Assembly (NCBI GenBank): GCA_029961745.1
Contig: CP124680.1
Coordinates: forward strand, 5,146,001 to 5,210,000
Source: Nocardioides sp. L-11A
Lineage (GTDB): Bacteria; Actinomycetota; Actinomycetes; Propionibacteriales; Nocardioidaceae
Direction of reading: 5' to 3'
DNA: 64,000 bases
Position numbers and translations under genes: made by a program. Positions 54,595 through 63,623 of the stretch are shown here, piece by piece (the stretch's first letter is position 1; each line of letters opens with the position of its first letter). The notes beneath the pieces were generated by a model. That model did no database searches and was not told the origin of the DNA. It was given only the letters and a program-made list of their open reading frames with translations.

Positions 54595-55622
54595 CCGCGC
54601 CGCTCCCGGGCCACCCGCGCCACCAGCTCGCGCGCGAGGTCGCGGCGCAGCGCCGTCGTCGTGCCGTACGACGCGGCGAGGCCCATCACCCGCTTGAGCC
54701 AGATGTGCAGGTGGTACTCCCAGGTGAAGCCGATCCCGCCGTGCAGCTGGAGGGCGTCGACATTGGCCCGAGCGGCGGCGTCACCGGCGTAGGCCTTGGC
54801 CGCAGCGGCCCGGCGCGGCCCGTCGGGCTCGTCGACGGCGTCGAAGGCGGAGAGCGCCGCCGCGGTGGCCATGTCGACCATGACGGCGAGATCGGCCGCC
54901 TTGTGCTTGACCGCCTGGAAGGAGCCGACGGGCCGGCCGAACTGCTCACGGACGGCGACGTACTCGACGGTGAGGTCGAGCAGCCGCTGGGAGGCGCCCG
55001 CGAGCAGGCAGGCCGCGCCGGCGACGGCGAGCGCCCGGGTGCGGGCGACGACGGCGCTGTCGTCGCCCACGAGGGTGCCCGCGTCGGTAAGCGCGACCCG
55101 CGCCAGGGGGCGCAGCGGGTCGAGCGCGGCGACCGGGGTGACCTCGAGCTCGTCGGCGGTGAAGGCGCGCACGACGCCGTCGGCCCCCAGGTCGAGCAGC
55201 AGGTCGGCGTCGGCGGCGTACGGCACGAGCGGGGTCAGGTCCCCGAGACGGACGACGGCGACCGCCTCGCCGGCGGCGATGCGCGGCAGCCAGGCGTCGG
55301 CGACGGCGCCGGGCAGGGCGCCGAGCACGGAGACGGCGAGCACCGCGGTCTCCAGGTAGGGCTCGGGGACCGCATGCCGGCCGAGGCTGTGCAGCACGCC
55401 CGACAGGTGGGCGGGCGTCAGTCCCGCGCCGCCGTGCTCCTCGGCGACGAGGGCGGAGACCAGACCGGTCTCGGCCAGTCGGCCCCAGAGTGCGGGGGTG
55501 TGGGCGGTGCCGTCGTCGATCCGCGCGCGCAGGAAGTCGAGGTCGCAGTGCCGGCCGAGCAGGTCGTCGGTGAGCTCGACCAGCTCGCGGCGGTCCTGAT
55601 CGAGGGTGTCGGGCAGGGTCAT
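54591..55622 (-). CDS. Acyl-CoA dehydrogenase-like subunit (short)
   Basis: A 343-aa ACAD. N-terminal helices are present, FAD-domain motifs are weak, and REQFGRPVGSFQAVKHKAAD and LQLHGGIGFTWEYHLHIWLK are typical. The MCAD catalytic Glu position reads SYGTT. The adjacent, overlapping ACAD gene at 55619 suggests a heteromeric enzyme, as in steroid-degrading ACAD pairs. Confidence 0.85.
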   Translation of the reverse strand: MTLPDTLDQDRRELVELTDDLLGRHCDLDFLRARIDDGTAHTPALWGRLAETGLVSALVAEEHGGAGLTPAHLSGVLHSLGRHAVPEPYLETAVLAVSVLGALPGAVADAWLPRIAAGEAVAVVRLGDLTPLVPYAADADLLLDLGADGVVRAFTADELEVTPVAALDPLRPLARVALTDAGTLVGDDSAVVARTRALAVAGAACLLAGASQRLLDLTVEYVAVREQFGRPVGSFQAVKHKAADLAVMVDMATAAALSAFDAVDEPDGPRRAAAAKAYAGDAAARANVDALQLHGGIGFTWEYHLHIWLKRVMGLAASYGTTTALRRDLARELVARVARERRG

Positions 55623-56824
55623 CGTCGCGGCTCCATCGGCAGGCCCAGCACGCGCTCGCTGATGATGTTGCGCTGGATCTCGTTGGTGCCGCCGAAGATC
55701 ATGGCGGCCCGGGCGTACCAGTAGCGGTGGTGCCACTGGGACCACGCACGCAGCGTGGCGGGGTCGGCGTCCGGCAGCGAGCCCGGGTCGCCGACGACAG
55801 CACCGTCCTCGGCGAGCAGGCGGATGCCGGTGTCGAAGATGTCGTGCTGCATCTGGGTCCAGAAGACCTTGTTGATGCTGGCGGTGCTGTCGAGCTCGCC
55901 CCCCGCCTCGGCGCGGGCGGCCAGCCGGTAGACGTTGGCCCGGTAGACCTCGGTCTGCACCAGGACCCGGCCCAGCTCGTCGAGCGCATGCGTGTCGTCC
56001 CCGAGGGCGCGCGCATCGACGAGCGCGGCCAGGTCGGCGACGTCGCCTGCGAACTTGGCGTGGTCGCCGAAGACGGCGCCCCGCTCGAACCCGAGTGTCG
56101 ACATCGCGACGGCCCAGCCGCGGTCGACCTCGCCGACGACGTTCTCGACAGGGACCCGGACGTCGGTGAAGAAGACCTCCGCGAAGCCGCGGGTGCCGTC
56201 GACCATCGCGAGCGGCCGCACCTCCACGCCGGGCGAGCGCAGGTCGATGCACAGGAAGGTGATGCCGTCGTGCTTGCGCTTGCGGCCGGCCTCGGGGTCG
56301 GTGCGCACCAGCGCGAAGATCCAGTCGGCGAAGCCGCCCATGGACGTCCAGATCTTCTGGCCGTTGACGACGTAGTGGTCGCCGTCGCGCTCGGCGCGGG
56401 TGCGCAGCGAGGCGAGGTCGGAGCCCGAGCCGGGCTCGCTGAAGCCCTGACACCAGATCGTGCGGCAGGCCAGCAGGTCGGGGATCCAGCGCGCGCACTG
56501 CTCGGGCGTGCCGTACTGCATCAGCACCGGGCCGAGCAGGTACAGGCCGCCCATGTTGATCCGTTCCGGCGCGCCGGCGCGGTAGTACTCCTCCGCGAAC
56601 GCGATCGACCGGCGCAGGCCGGCATCGCGGCCGCCGTACTCGGTGGGCCAGTCGACGGCGGCGTACCCGCCCTCGAAGAGCCGGCCCTCCCAGGCGCGGT
56701 GGAGGTCGAATCCGGCGCGCTCGGTCCACGGCGGCAGGGGATCGGCGGGGACGTTCTCGGCGAGCCAGGCGCGCACCTCGGCGCGGAACTCCTCGACCTC
56801 GGCGACGGTGACCGGCGCGTTCAT
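55619..56824 (-). CDS. Acyl-CoA dehydrogenase subunit
   Basis: A 401-aa ACAD: QGFSEPGSGSDLASLRTRAE and VNGQKIWTSMGGFADW are intact; the C-terminus IFGGTNEIQRNIISERVLGLP replaces the usual EGT by GGT. Overlaps the LLM stop upstream (ATGA) and the partner ACAD downstream (ATGA). Confidence 0.88.
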   Translation of the reverse strand: MNAPVTVAEVEEFRAEVRAWLAENVPADPLPPWTERAGFDLHRAWEGRLFEGGYAAVDWPTEYGGRDAGLRRSIAFAEEYYRAGAPERINMGGLYLLGPVLMQYGTPEQCARWIPDLLACRTIWCQGFSEPGSGSDLASLRTRAERDGDHYVVNGQKIWTSMGGFADWIFALVRTDPEAGRKRKHDGITFLCIDLRSPGVEVRPLAMVDGTRGFAEVFFTDVRVPVENVVGEVDRGWAVAMSTLGFERGAVFGDHAKFAGDVADLAALVDARALGDDTHALDELGRVLVQTEVYRANVYRLAARAEAGGELDSTASINKVFWTQMQHDIFDTGIRLLAEDGAVVGDPGSLPDADPATLRAWSQWHHRYWYARAAMIFGGTNEIQRNIISERVLGLPMEPRR

Positions 56825-57714
56825 GCCGCGAGTCCCAGCACGTCGGAGACGGCCTGCATGGTGTCGGCGTAGTCGTGGGACTCCATCCGCAGGGACAGGT
56901 TGACCCCGTCGGCGCCGAGCTCGAGGTAGCGCTCGACCACGGCGGGCAGCGCGTCCATCTCGCCGGTGAAGCGGAGCCCCGCGATCACGTGCTGCTCGGC
57001 CCGGTCACGGCCGGCCTCGGCCAGCTGGGCGCAGTACGTCGCGTGGTGCTCGGTGAACTGCGACGGAGTGAGGTTCCAGGGGTACCACCCGGTCGCGACC
57101 GTGGCGGCACGGCGCAGCGCGGCCGGCGAGTGCCCGCCGACCAGCATCCGCGGCATCGGCGCGGGGTCCTCCGGGTAGATGCCGTCGGGGTCCGCCCACA
57201 ACCGGGTGAGCTCGGCGATGCCCTCGCCGCAGCGCCGCCCACGGGTCTTGAACTCGGTCTGGCAGGCCGCGAACTCCTCGGCCGACCAGCCCACGCCGAC
57301 GCCGAGGTCGACCCGGCCGTCGGTGAGCGCGGCCACGGTCATCAGGTCGCGGGCGAGCAGCCGCGGGTTGCGCAGCGGCAGCAACATCACCGAGCTGCCG
57401 ATCCGCAGGCGGGTCGTCGCGGCGCACACCTCCGCCGCGGCCTGGAGCACGTCGAGCAGCCCCTGGTCAGCGGCCGCCTCCACGCGGGCCTTGCCGTCGA
57501 CCGTCTTGTTGTGCCGCTCGACCTTCTCGGGGTCCGTGGCGGACGGCGCCTCGGGGTAGGGGTACTCCGAGGTGTACTCGTCGAAGAACACGATGTGCTC
57601 CGGCAGCCAGATGCCGGTGAACCCCAGCTCCTCGGCCGTCCTCCCGAACTGTGCCATGAAGGCGGGGTCCCGCTCGGCGCTGCCGTCGAACAGGTCGACC
57701 AGACCGATCTCCAC
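56821..57714 (-). CDS. LLM-class F420-dependent oxidoreductase
   Basis: A 297-aa luciferase-like barrel, paralogue of 34657-35541: GFTGIWLPEHIVFFDEYTSE and VDLGVGVGWSAEEFAACQTE, with an extra ~25 residues after the first barrel strand. GTG at 57714 has GAGGAG upstream; the longer frame is a shadow of the neighbouring gene. Confidence 0.83.
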   Translation of the reverse strand: MEIGLVDLFDGSAERDPAFMAQFGRTAEELGFTGIWLPEHIVFFDEYTSEYPYPEAPSATDPEKVERHNKTVDGKARVEAAADQGLLDVLQAAAEVCAATTRLRIGSSVMLLPLRNPRLLARDLMTVAALTDGRVDLGVGVGWSAEEFAACQTEFKTRGRRCGEGIAELTRLWADPDGIYPEDPAPMPRMLVGGHSPAALRRAATVATGWYPWNLTPSQFTEHHATYCAQLAEAGRDRAEQHVIAGLRFTGEMDALPAVVERYLELGADGVNLSLRMESHDYADTMQAVSDVLGLAA

Positions 57715-57769
57715 CGAGGCTCCTCTCGTGGTCGTGCGCTTGACGATGGGTTGTCGTTGGTGCCGCGAC

Positions 57770-58570
57770 TCAGGCGAACGCCGCGATGGCGGCGATCTCC
57801 TCGTCGGTCGGCAGGTGATCCAGGTCCGCGACGAGCTCGTCGACGCGGACCGGAAGCGAGGCGATCGCCTCACGGGCCGCGGGCAGGTCGGCGACCGGCA
57901 CGCACCAGGTGCGCCGTACGCCGTCCGCCGCGTCGCCGAGCACCTTGCCGAGCACCTCGACCGAGGCGACCAGGTCGTCGCGGCCCGCCTGCCAGGCGAG
58001 CCAGCCGGCGGGGGCGCCGTGCGCGGCGGCGTACCGGTCGAGGACGTCGGCCGTGGTGGCCCGCAGGTGGGTGGCCGGCGCACGCTCGCCCACCGGCTTG
58101 GGGAGCGCGATGGCTCCGGTGAAGGACACCTGCTCCCCGGCGTACGACGCGCGGCGCTCGGTCCACAGGGCCCGCATGGCGCCCAGGTTGTCGAGGGCAC
58201 GGCCGACGTGGTCGTCGACGTCGCGGAACGGGTCGGCCAGCGCGGCGGGCGGGGTGCCGAGGTCGAGCCCCAGCTCCAGCCGCCCGCCGGCGAACCAGTC
58301 GATGCTGGCGATCTGCTTGGCGCGGACGGCCGCGCTGTGGAGGGAGAGGAGGTCTCCGGACAGTCCGAGCCGGATGCCGCTCGTCGCCCGGGCCAGGCGC
58401 TGCAGGCCCAGGTTCGGGTCGTGCGCCCGGTCGGCGGCGGCCTCGCGGTCGCCGCCGGCCCACCAGGAGGCGAGCCCCGCCTGTTCGGCGGCCGCACCGG
58501 CCCGCGCGATCGCGGTGCCGAGCGACTCCCCTCCGGTCGTCCGGAAGCTGCAGGCGATTCCGAGGTCCAT
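57770..58570 (-). CDS. LLM-class oxidoreductase
   Basis: A 266-aa luciferase-like protein: LASWWAGGDREAAADRAHDP, IRLGLSGDLLSLHSAAVRAK, LELGLDLGTPPAALADPFRD. Short for the family (usually 290-340). ATG at 58570 has GAGAGG upstream and is chosen over the frame start at 58588. A half-site GTCAAGCGCA lies in the 55-base gap downstream. Confidence 0.78.
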   Translation of the reverse strand: MDLGIACSFRTTGGESLGTAIARAGAAAEQAGLASWWAGGDREAAADRAHDPNLGLQRLARATSGIRLGLSGDLLSLHSAAVRAKQIASIDWFAGGRLELGLDLGTPPAALADPFRDVDDHVGRALDNLGAMRALWTERRASYAGEQVSFTGAIALPKPVGERAPATHLRATTADVLDRYAAAHGAPAGWLAWQAGRDDLVASVEVLGKVLGDAADGVRRTWCVPVADLPAAREAIASLPVRVDELVADLDHLPTDEEIAAIAAFA

Positions 58571-58607
58571 CGACGTCCTCTCCCTCACGCGGCCAGCGAC
58601 CCGTGGG

Positions 58608-59780
58608 TCAGCCGGCCCACTCCGTCAGCGTGCCCTCGGCGGTCCACTCCAGGTAGGCGCCGGGCGCGTTCAGGCTGGCCTGGCCGTCCTTGTAGACGAG
58701 CTCGCCGTAGACGGTGTCCTGCGAGGTGATCCCCTCGAGCGCCTTGGCGACCTTGGCCGGGTCCTTGTCGCCGGCCTCCTTGATCGCCTCGGCCAGCAGC
58801 CACATGGCGGTGTAGCCCTGGGCTCCGTACATGTCGGGGTCCTTGCCGTACTCCTTGTTGTAGGCCTCGGTGAACTTCGTGGCGAGCTCGTTGTCGGTGA
58901 ACCCGGCCTGGAAGGGCACGGCGAACAGCGCGCCGGCGAGGCCGCCGCCCGAGGACTTGAAGAGCTCGACGCTGTCGACGCCGTAGCTGGTCAGGATGCG
59001 CTTGTCGTAGTCGCGCTCGCGCAGCGACTTCGCCAGCAGCGCCGCGGGGGTGCCGAGCATGCTGGAGACGACGGCGTCGGGGTCCAGGGACTGGATCTCG
59101 GTCGCGGCCTGGGTGTAGTTGGTGTCGGTGGACGAGGTGTTGATGGTCTTCACGACGTCCACGCCGTTGCGCTCCAGGGCCGCCTTCCAGATCTCGGCGT
59201 CGCCGACCATGCCGTCGTTGTCGGAGGTGACGACGAGGACGGCGGTCTTGATGCCCTCGGCCGGGACGACGGTGTCGATGAACTGGTCGTAGATGCCCTC
59301 CGACTCGGCGGGGAGCACGACCGGTCGGTAGACGTACGGCGGCTCGGCGAGGCCGGCGAGGATCGCCGAGGTGACGATCGCGGGGACCTTGCTCTGCTTG
59401 ATCATCGGCGCGAGGGCACCGGCCTCGGAGGACAGGCCGCAGCACAGCACACCGGAGGCGCCATCGGCGGCGTACTGCTTGTACAGCGCGATGGCCTGGG
59501 CGGGGTCACCCTTGATGTCGTCGATCTTGAGGTCGATCGTCTTCCCGTCGCCGAGGAAGTCGCTGTCGTTGATCTCCTCGACGGCGAGCTTCGCCCCCTC
59601 GGTGATCGGCACGCCGGCGAAGGCCGCCGGCCCGGAGGTGAGGGCGGGGAAGCCGACGAGGTACTCGGTATCGCCTCCCTCGTCGGAGGAGCTGCATCCC
59701 GAGAGGGCGACCAGGGCCGCCGTGGTGATGGCCGCGGTGACGGTACGGAACCGGCGGCGGGGGGTGATGAGTCGAGACAC
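58608..59780 (-). CDS. ABC substrate-binding lipoprotein, island copy 2
   Basis: A 390-aa Liv-type binding protein with lipobox LSGC (C29); mature start GGDTEYLVGFPALTSGPAAF. Paralogue of the 50288 protein and first gene of the long leftward unit, directly behind a double operator. It is the best-placed receptor for the island substrate. Confidence 0.9.
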   Translation of the reverse strand: MSRLITPRRRFRTVTAAITTAALVALSGCSSSDEGGDTEYLVGFPALTSGPAAFAGVPITEGAKLAVEEINDSDFLGDGKTIDLKIDDIKGDPAQAIALYKQYAADGASGVLCCGLSSEAGALAPMIKQSKVPAIVTSAILAGLAEPPYVYRPVVLPAESEGIYDQFIDTVVPAEGIKTAVLVVTSDNDGMVGDAEIWKAALERNGVDVVKTINTSSTDTNYTQAATEIQSLDPDAVVSSMLGTPAALLAKSLRERDYDKRILTSYGVDSVELFKSSGGGLAGALFAVPFQAGFTDNELATKFTEAYNKEYGKDPDMYGAQGYTAMWLLAEAIKEAGDKDPAKVAKALEGITSQDTVYGELVYKDGQASLNAPGAYLEWTAEGTLTEWAG

Positions 59781-59803
59781 GAGCGTCCCTTTCTTGCGGG
59801 CGG

Positions 59804-59821
59804 GTCAAGCAAATGCTTGAT
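59804..59821. promoter_or_regulatory. Island operator, copy near the binding-protein gene
   Basis: GTCAAGCA-AA-TGCTTGAT, arms matching at 7 of 8. It ends the promoter region 24 bases before the binding-protein start. Confidence 0.7.
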
Positions 59822-59825
59822 TAAT

Positions 59826-59843
59826 GTGAAGCAAGTGCTTGAT
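59826..59843. promoter_or_regulatory. Second island operator, 22 bp away
   Basis: GTGAAGCA-AG-TGCTTGAT; on the other strand it reads ATCAAGCACTTGCT, the exact KstR2 core. Centre-to-centre spacing of 22 bp (about two turns) puts the pair on one face of the helix. Confidence 0.7.
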
Positions 59844-59911
59844 CTTAAACACAGTGATGGCGGTCACGCAATGGCCCGAGACGGCAATTCCGGTGGAATC
59901 GGGGGGCGGGG

Positions 59912-60787
59912 TCAGCCGGAGGCGCCCTCGGGCGCCGGCGAGCCGTTCAGCTCGAACCGCCCACGGTCGATGACGACGTCGCCGGCGGGCGTCAGCACCC
60001 GGAACCGGCCCTCGTCACCGTCACGCCACACCACCAGGCGCAACGGGTCGCCGGGGAGGACCGGGCGCGTGAAGCGACCGGCCATGGCGCGCAGCGCGCT
60101 CACCTCGCCACCGCCGAGCCGGTTGACGAGCAGCCGCGCCACCCAGCCGTAGGTGCACATGCCGTGGAGGATCGGGCGCTCGAAGCCGCCCCGGGCCGCG
60201 AACGACGGGTCGGCGTGCAGGGGGTTGCGGTCCCCGGTCAGGCGGTAGAGCAGCGCCTGGTCCGGGCGGCTCGCGAAGTCGATCTCGAGGTCGGGGCTCC
60301 GCTCCGGCGCCGTCCAGGACGGGCTGGGCCCGCGCTCGCCGCCGAAGCCCCCGGCGCCGCCGAAGAAGGCGCCCAGCCGGCTGCGCATCAGCCGTCGGCC
60401 GGTCGCGGCGTCGACCAGCTCGGACTCGGTCCACATGACCGCATGCGGGTCCTTGTCCCAGATCTCGGTCACGGTCGTGACGACGTGGCCCGAGCCGGCA
60501 GCGGGGATCGGGCCGTCCACCTCGAACTCCTGCTCGGCGTGCACCGCGCGGGTCGGGTCGAAGTCGCCGACGTCCGGCAGGCCGTCGGCCAGGCCGAGGA
60601 CCACCCCGAAGGTCGGAAGCACCTGCTGGGCGATGCCCTCGCTGTTCTCGGTCGTGAAGGCGAGCTCGGCGAGCGGGTCGTCCTGGCCGGCGCCCACGGC
60701 GAGGGCGTAGAGCAGCGAGTCCTGGTCGGTCCAGGTCACCGGGTGCGGTCCGGTGACCATGCCGACGCGGGTCGGGTCGAGAGGCAT
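59912..60787 (-). CDS. MaoC-type double-hotdog enoyl-CoA hydratase
   Basis: A 291-aa double-hotdog hydratase 2: DRNPLHADPSFAARGGFERP and PILHGMCTYGWVA contain the Asp/His dyad. Hydrates bulky 2-enoyl-CoAs in beta-oxidation of steroid-like or branched substrates. ATG at 60787 has CAGGAGGAA upstream; frames beyond it are shadows of the HMG-CoA-lyase-like gene. Confidence 0.87.
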   Translation of the reverse strand: MPLDPTRVGMVTGPHPVTWTDQDSLLYALAVGAGQDDPLAELAFTTENSEGIAQQVLPTFGVVLGLADGLPDVGDFDPTRAVHAEQEFEVDGPIPAAGSGHVVTTVTEIWDKDPHAVMWTESELVDAATGRRLMRSRLGAFFGGAGGFGGERGPSPSWTAPERSPDLEIDFASRPDQALLYRLTGDRNPLHADPSFAARGGFERPILHGMCTYGWVARLLVNRLGGGEVSALRAMAGRFTRPVLPGDPLRLVVWRDGDEGRFRVLTPAGDVVIDRGRFELNGSPAPEGASG

Positions 60788-60831
60788 CAGTTCCTCCTGG
60801 GAGGTGCGGGGGCGGGTGGTGGGAGCGGGGG

Positions 60832-61743
60832 TCAGACGGACAGGCGGGTGCGCGGCCCGGCCTTGAGCAGGCGGGAGGGCAGCTCCCGGCCGACCAGGCG
60901 TTGGGCGAGCTCGGCGACGTCGAGGAGGCGCTCCAGGTCGACGCCGGTCTCCACGCCGAGCTCCTCGAGCAGGTAGACCGCCTCCTCGGTGGCGATATTG
61001 CCGCTCGCGCCGGGCGCGTACGGGCAGCCGCCGAGGCCGCCGACGCTGGCGTCGAACTGCCACACCCCCATCTCCAGACCGGCGACGAGGTTCGCCATGC
61101 CGGTCCCCCGGGTGTCGTGCAGGTGGAGGGTCAGCGGCACGTCCGCGTCGAGCTCGCGGAGCCGGCCGACCAGGCGGCGTACCCGCGGCGGCGAGCCCAT
61201 GCCGGTGGTGTCGCCGAAGCAGATGCTGTCAGCGCCGTCACGACGCGCCCGAGCGGCGTACGACGCCACGACCTCCTCGGCGACCTCGCCCTCGTAGGGA
61301 CAGCCGAACGCCGTCGCGACGATCACCTGGCACTGCGCGCCGGCCGCGTGGGCCAGGTCGATGACCTCGGCGATGCCGTCGAGCGACTCCTCCGGCGTGC
61401 GGTTGATATTGCGCAGGTTGTGGGTGGTGGACGCCGAGACGACGACCTCGATGTCGCGGAAGCCCGCGTCGAGGGCCCGGCGGGCGCCGACCAGGTTCGG
61501 CACGAGTGCGGAGTAGCGCACGTCGTCGCGCCGCCGCACCGCCGACCACACCTCGGCGGCGTCGGCCATCTGCGGGATGGCGCGCGGGTGGACGTAGGAG
61601 ACGGTCTCGATCTCGCTGAGGCCGGTGGTGCCGAGCGCGTCGACCAGCTCGACCTTGCCCGCCGTGGGCACGGGCGGCTCGTTCTGCAGACCGTCGCGCG
61701 GTCCGACCTCGCGCAGCACCACGCGGGCGGGGACGTCGCTCAT
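60832..61743 (-). CDS. HMG-CoA lyase-like enzyme
   Basis: A 303-aa HMGL-like TIM barrel: GPRDGLQNEPP (14-24) with the catalytic Arg/Asp, TLHLHDTRGTGMAN for the metal His residues, and GLGGCPYAPGASGNIATEE with the catalytic Cys. It would cleave a 3-hydroxy-3-methylacyl-CoA. The ATG overlaps the ACAD stop by one base. Its presence hints at a methyl-branched intermediate. Confidence 0.9.
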   Translation of the reverse strand: MSDVPARVVLREVGPRDGLQNEPPVPTAGKVELVDALGTTGLSEIETVSYVHPRAIPQMADAAEVWSAVRRRDDVRYSALVPNLVGARRALDAGFRDIEVVVSASTTHNLRNINRTPEESLDGIAEVIDLAHAAGAQCQVIVATAFGCPYEGEVAEEVVASYAARARRDGADSICFGDTTGMGSPPRVRRLVGRLRELDADVPLTLHLHDTRGTGMANLVAGLEMGVWQFDASVGGLGGCPYAPGASGNIATEEAVYLLEELGVETGVDLERLLDVAELAQRLVGRELPSRLLKAGPRTRLSV

Positions 61744-62837
61744 CAGAAGCCCCGCTCCGCGGCCACCAGCGCCCGATGGGCGCGCGGCGTGCCGTAGAGG
61801 CCGCGGGCGGCGGTGACGCGGCGGAAGTGGTGGGAGATCTCGTGCTCCCAGGTGAAGCCGATGCCGCCGTGGACCTGCACGGCCTCGCGCAGTACGAACA
61901 TGGCGGCGTCGCCCGCCCGGGCCTTGGCGGCGGACGCGGCGAAGCGCCAGTCGTCGGCCTCCGCGCCGGCCGCGGCGACGGCGGCCAGCACCGCACTGGT
62001 CGCGGTCTCGAGCTCGGCGTACATGTCGACCAGCTTGTGCTTGACGCTCTGGAAGGAGGCGACCGGACGGCCGAACTGCTGGCGGTCGACGGCGTAGTCG
62101 CGGGCCAGGCCGAACGCCCGGTGCGCGGCGGCGAGGGCGTCGACCGCCGTGAGCAGGGCGCCGACCAGCCAGGCGTCGCGGACCGCGGCGGCCACCTCCG
62201 CGCCCGCGGCCACCGGGGTCGCCCGGGCCCCGTCGAGGTCGAGCAGCGCGAGTCCGCGGCCCGGATCGACCGCCTCCATGGCGCTCACCCGCACGCCCGG
62301 CGCGGCGGCGTCCACCAGCACCACGGCGAGTGTGCCGTCCGCACCGGTGGCGGTGACCAGGAAGGCGTCGGCGTGGGTGCCGCTGTCGACGAACGTCTTG
62401 CGCCCGCTGACCGCGAGCGTCGCGCCGTCGCCGTCGAGCCGAGCGGCCGCGTCGAGGGCGAGCCCGGCGCCGTCCTCGTGCAGCGCGGGTACGACGACCC
62501 GCCCCTGTTCCGCGAGCGCGCGGCGCAGCCCGGCGGCGTCCGCGGGGTCGACCCGCCGCAGCAGGCTCGCACCGACGCCGGAGGCCGCGACCAGCGGGCC
62601 GGACCACCCGCAGCGGGAGGTCTCGGCGACCGCGGCGGCGAGCTCGGTGAGCGTGGCGCCCTGGCCGCCGTACTCGTCCTCGACGAGCAGGCCGGCGGCG
62701 CCGACCTCCTCGACCAGTCCGGTCCACAGCTCGGGGAGCGCCGCTCCCCCGAGCCGGCTCACCTCCACCGGGCTGCGCTGGTCCAGGAACCGCGCGAACA
62801 CCGGCGACAGCTCGGCACTGATCACCAGGCCTGCCAT
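61743..62837 (-). CDS. Acyl-CoA dehydrogenase-like subunit (short)
   Basis: A 364-aa ACAD: QQFGRPVASFQSVKHKLVDM and VQVHGGIGFTWEHEISHHFR are intact; the usual EGT reads LYGTP. FAD-domain motifs are weak. Resembles the small subunit of heteromeric ACADs; its partner is not adjacent. First gene of the 62837-59912 unit behind a palindrome. Confidence 0.85.
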   Translation of the reverse strand: MAGLVISAELSPVFARFLDQRSPVEVSRLGGAALPELWTGLVEEVGAAGLLVEDEYGGQGATLTELAAAVAETSRCGWSGPLVAASGVGASLLRRVDPADAAGLRRALAEQGRVVVPALHEDGAGLALDAAARLDGDGATLAVSGRKTFVDSGTHADAFLVTATGADGTLAVVLVDAAAPGVRVSAMEAVDPGRGLALLDLDGARATPVAAGAEVAAAVRDAWLVGALLTAVDALAAAHRAFGLARDYAVDRQQFGRPVASFQSVKHKLVDMYAELETATSAVLAAVAAAGAEADDWRFAASAAKARAGDAAMFVLREAVQVHGGIGFTWEHEISHHFRRVTAARGLYGTPRAHRALVAAERGF

Positions 62838-62861
62838 GATCTCTCCTCCCGCTCGATGTCG

Positions 62862-62875
62862 AGCAAGCGCTTGCT
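62862..62875. promoter_or_regulatory. Island operator upstream of the 62837 unit
   Basis: AGCAAGCGCTTGCT is a perfect 14-bp palindrome fitting AnCAAGnnCTTGnT. It lies 24 bases upstream of the ACAD start. Confidence 0.7.
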
Positions 62876-62927
62876 ATTCTCCGCTGACGAGAGAGAACGC
62901 CGCAGCGCGGCGTTCCTCCTCAGGCTG

Positions 62928-63533
62928 TCAGGCCGTGCGGATCCCGTCGAGCAGGATCGCGGTCTGCACCTCGATGACCCGGTCGATGCCGACCCGGCCG
63001 CGGGGGTTGAACCAGCGGATCACCGCCTGGATCGCGCCCATGATCGTGCGGTAGATCATCCGGGCGTCGATGTCGTCGCGGATCTCTCCCGCGTCGATGC
63101 CCCGCTGGATCGTCTCCAGCCAGACCTTCTCGATCTGGTGCTGGCGCTCGACGATCCCCTTCATCGGGCCGACGTAGTGCCAGTCGTTCTGCAGGATCGT
63201 GACGTGCTGCCGGTTCTCGACCAGGCCGCGCAGGGCACACGCGACCAGCTGCTCGAGCGCGACGACCGGGCCGTCCGCCTCGGAGACCGCCACGTCGTAC
63301 CCCCGGACCATCGAGTCGAGGTACTCGACGAGCACCTCCTCGACCATCGCCTCCTTGGAGTCGAAGTAGTAGTAGAGGCTCCCCGAGAGCATGTCGGCGT
63401 CGTCGGCGATGTCACGGACGGTGGCCGCGGAGAAGCCCTTCTCCGAGAACACCTTCGCCGCGGCGCGCATGATCAGCTCCTTGCGCGCCACGCCCGTGGG
63501 AGAGCCGGTCGAGCGGCGACGGGTTGTACTCAC
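62928..63533 (-). CDS. TetR-family regulator, KstR2-like
   Basis: A 201-aa repressor: FSEKGFSAATVRDIADDADM, LSGSLYYYFDSKEAMVEEVL, ILQNDWHYVG and YRTIMGAIQAVIRWFNPRGR match the same group as the 27651 protein. GTG start at 63533. It is transcribed toward the island from its right end and is the second candidate for the island regulator. Confidence 0.87.
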   Translation of the reverse strand: MSTTRRRSTGSPTGVARKELIMRAAAKVFSEKGFSAATVRDIADDADMLSGSLYYYFDSKEAMVEEVLVEYLDSMVRGYDVAVSEADGPVVALEQLVACALRGLVENRQHVTILQNDWHYVGPMKGIVERQHQIEKVWLETIQRGIDAGEIRDDIDARMIYRTIMGAIQAVIRWFNPRGRVGIDRVIEVQTAILLDGIRTA

Positions 63534-63623
63534 GCTGCGCTGCCTTTCTGCAACCGGTCCACGTGCTCGGACACCTTAACGGACCGGGTCGTGGTCGGAC
63601 CGGAGATGCACGGACGGCCCATC

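Noticed and set aside
57715..57769. Further island operator between two LLM genes
   Set aside because: Only a half-site (GTCAAGCGCA) is seen and the genes appear to be in one unit.
28330..62875. Cholesterol/steroid catabolic cluster
   Set aside because: KstR2-like and FadD3-like genes are present, but no KshA/B, HsaA-D, IpdA/B or KstD gene is seen; only a related logic can be claimed.
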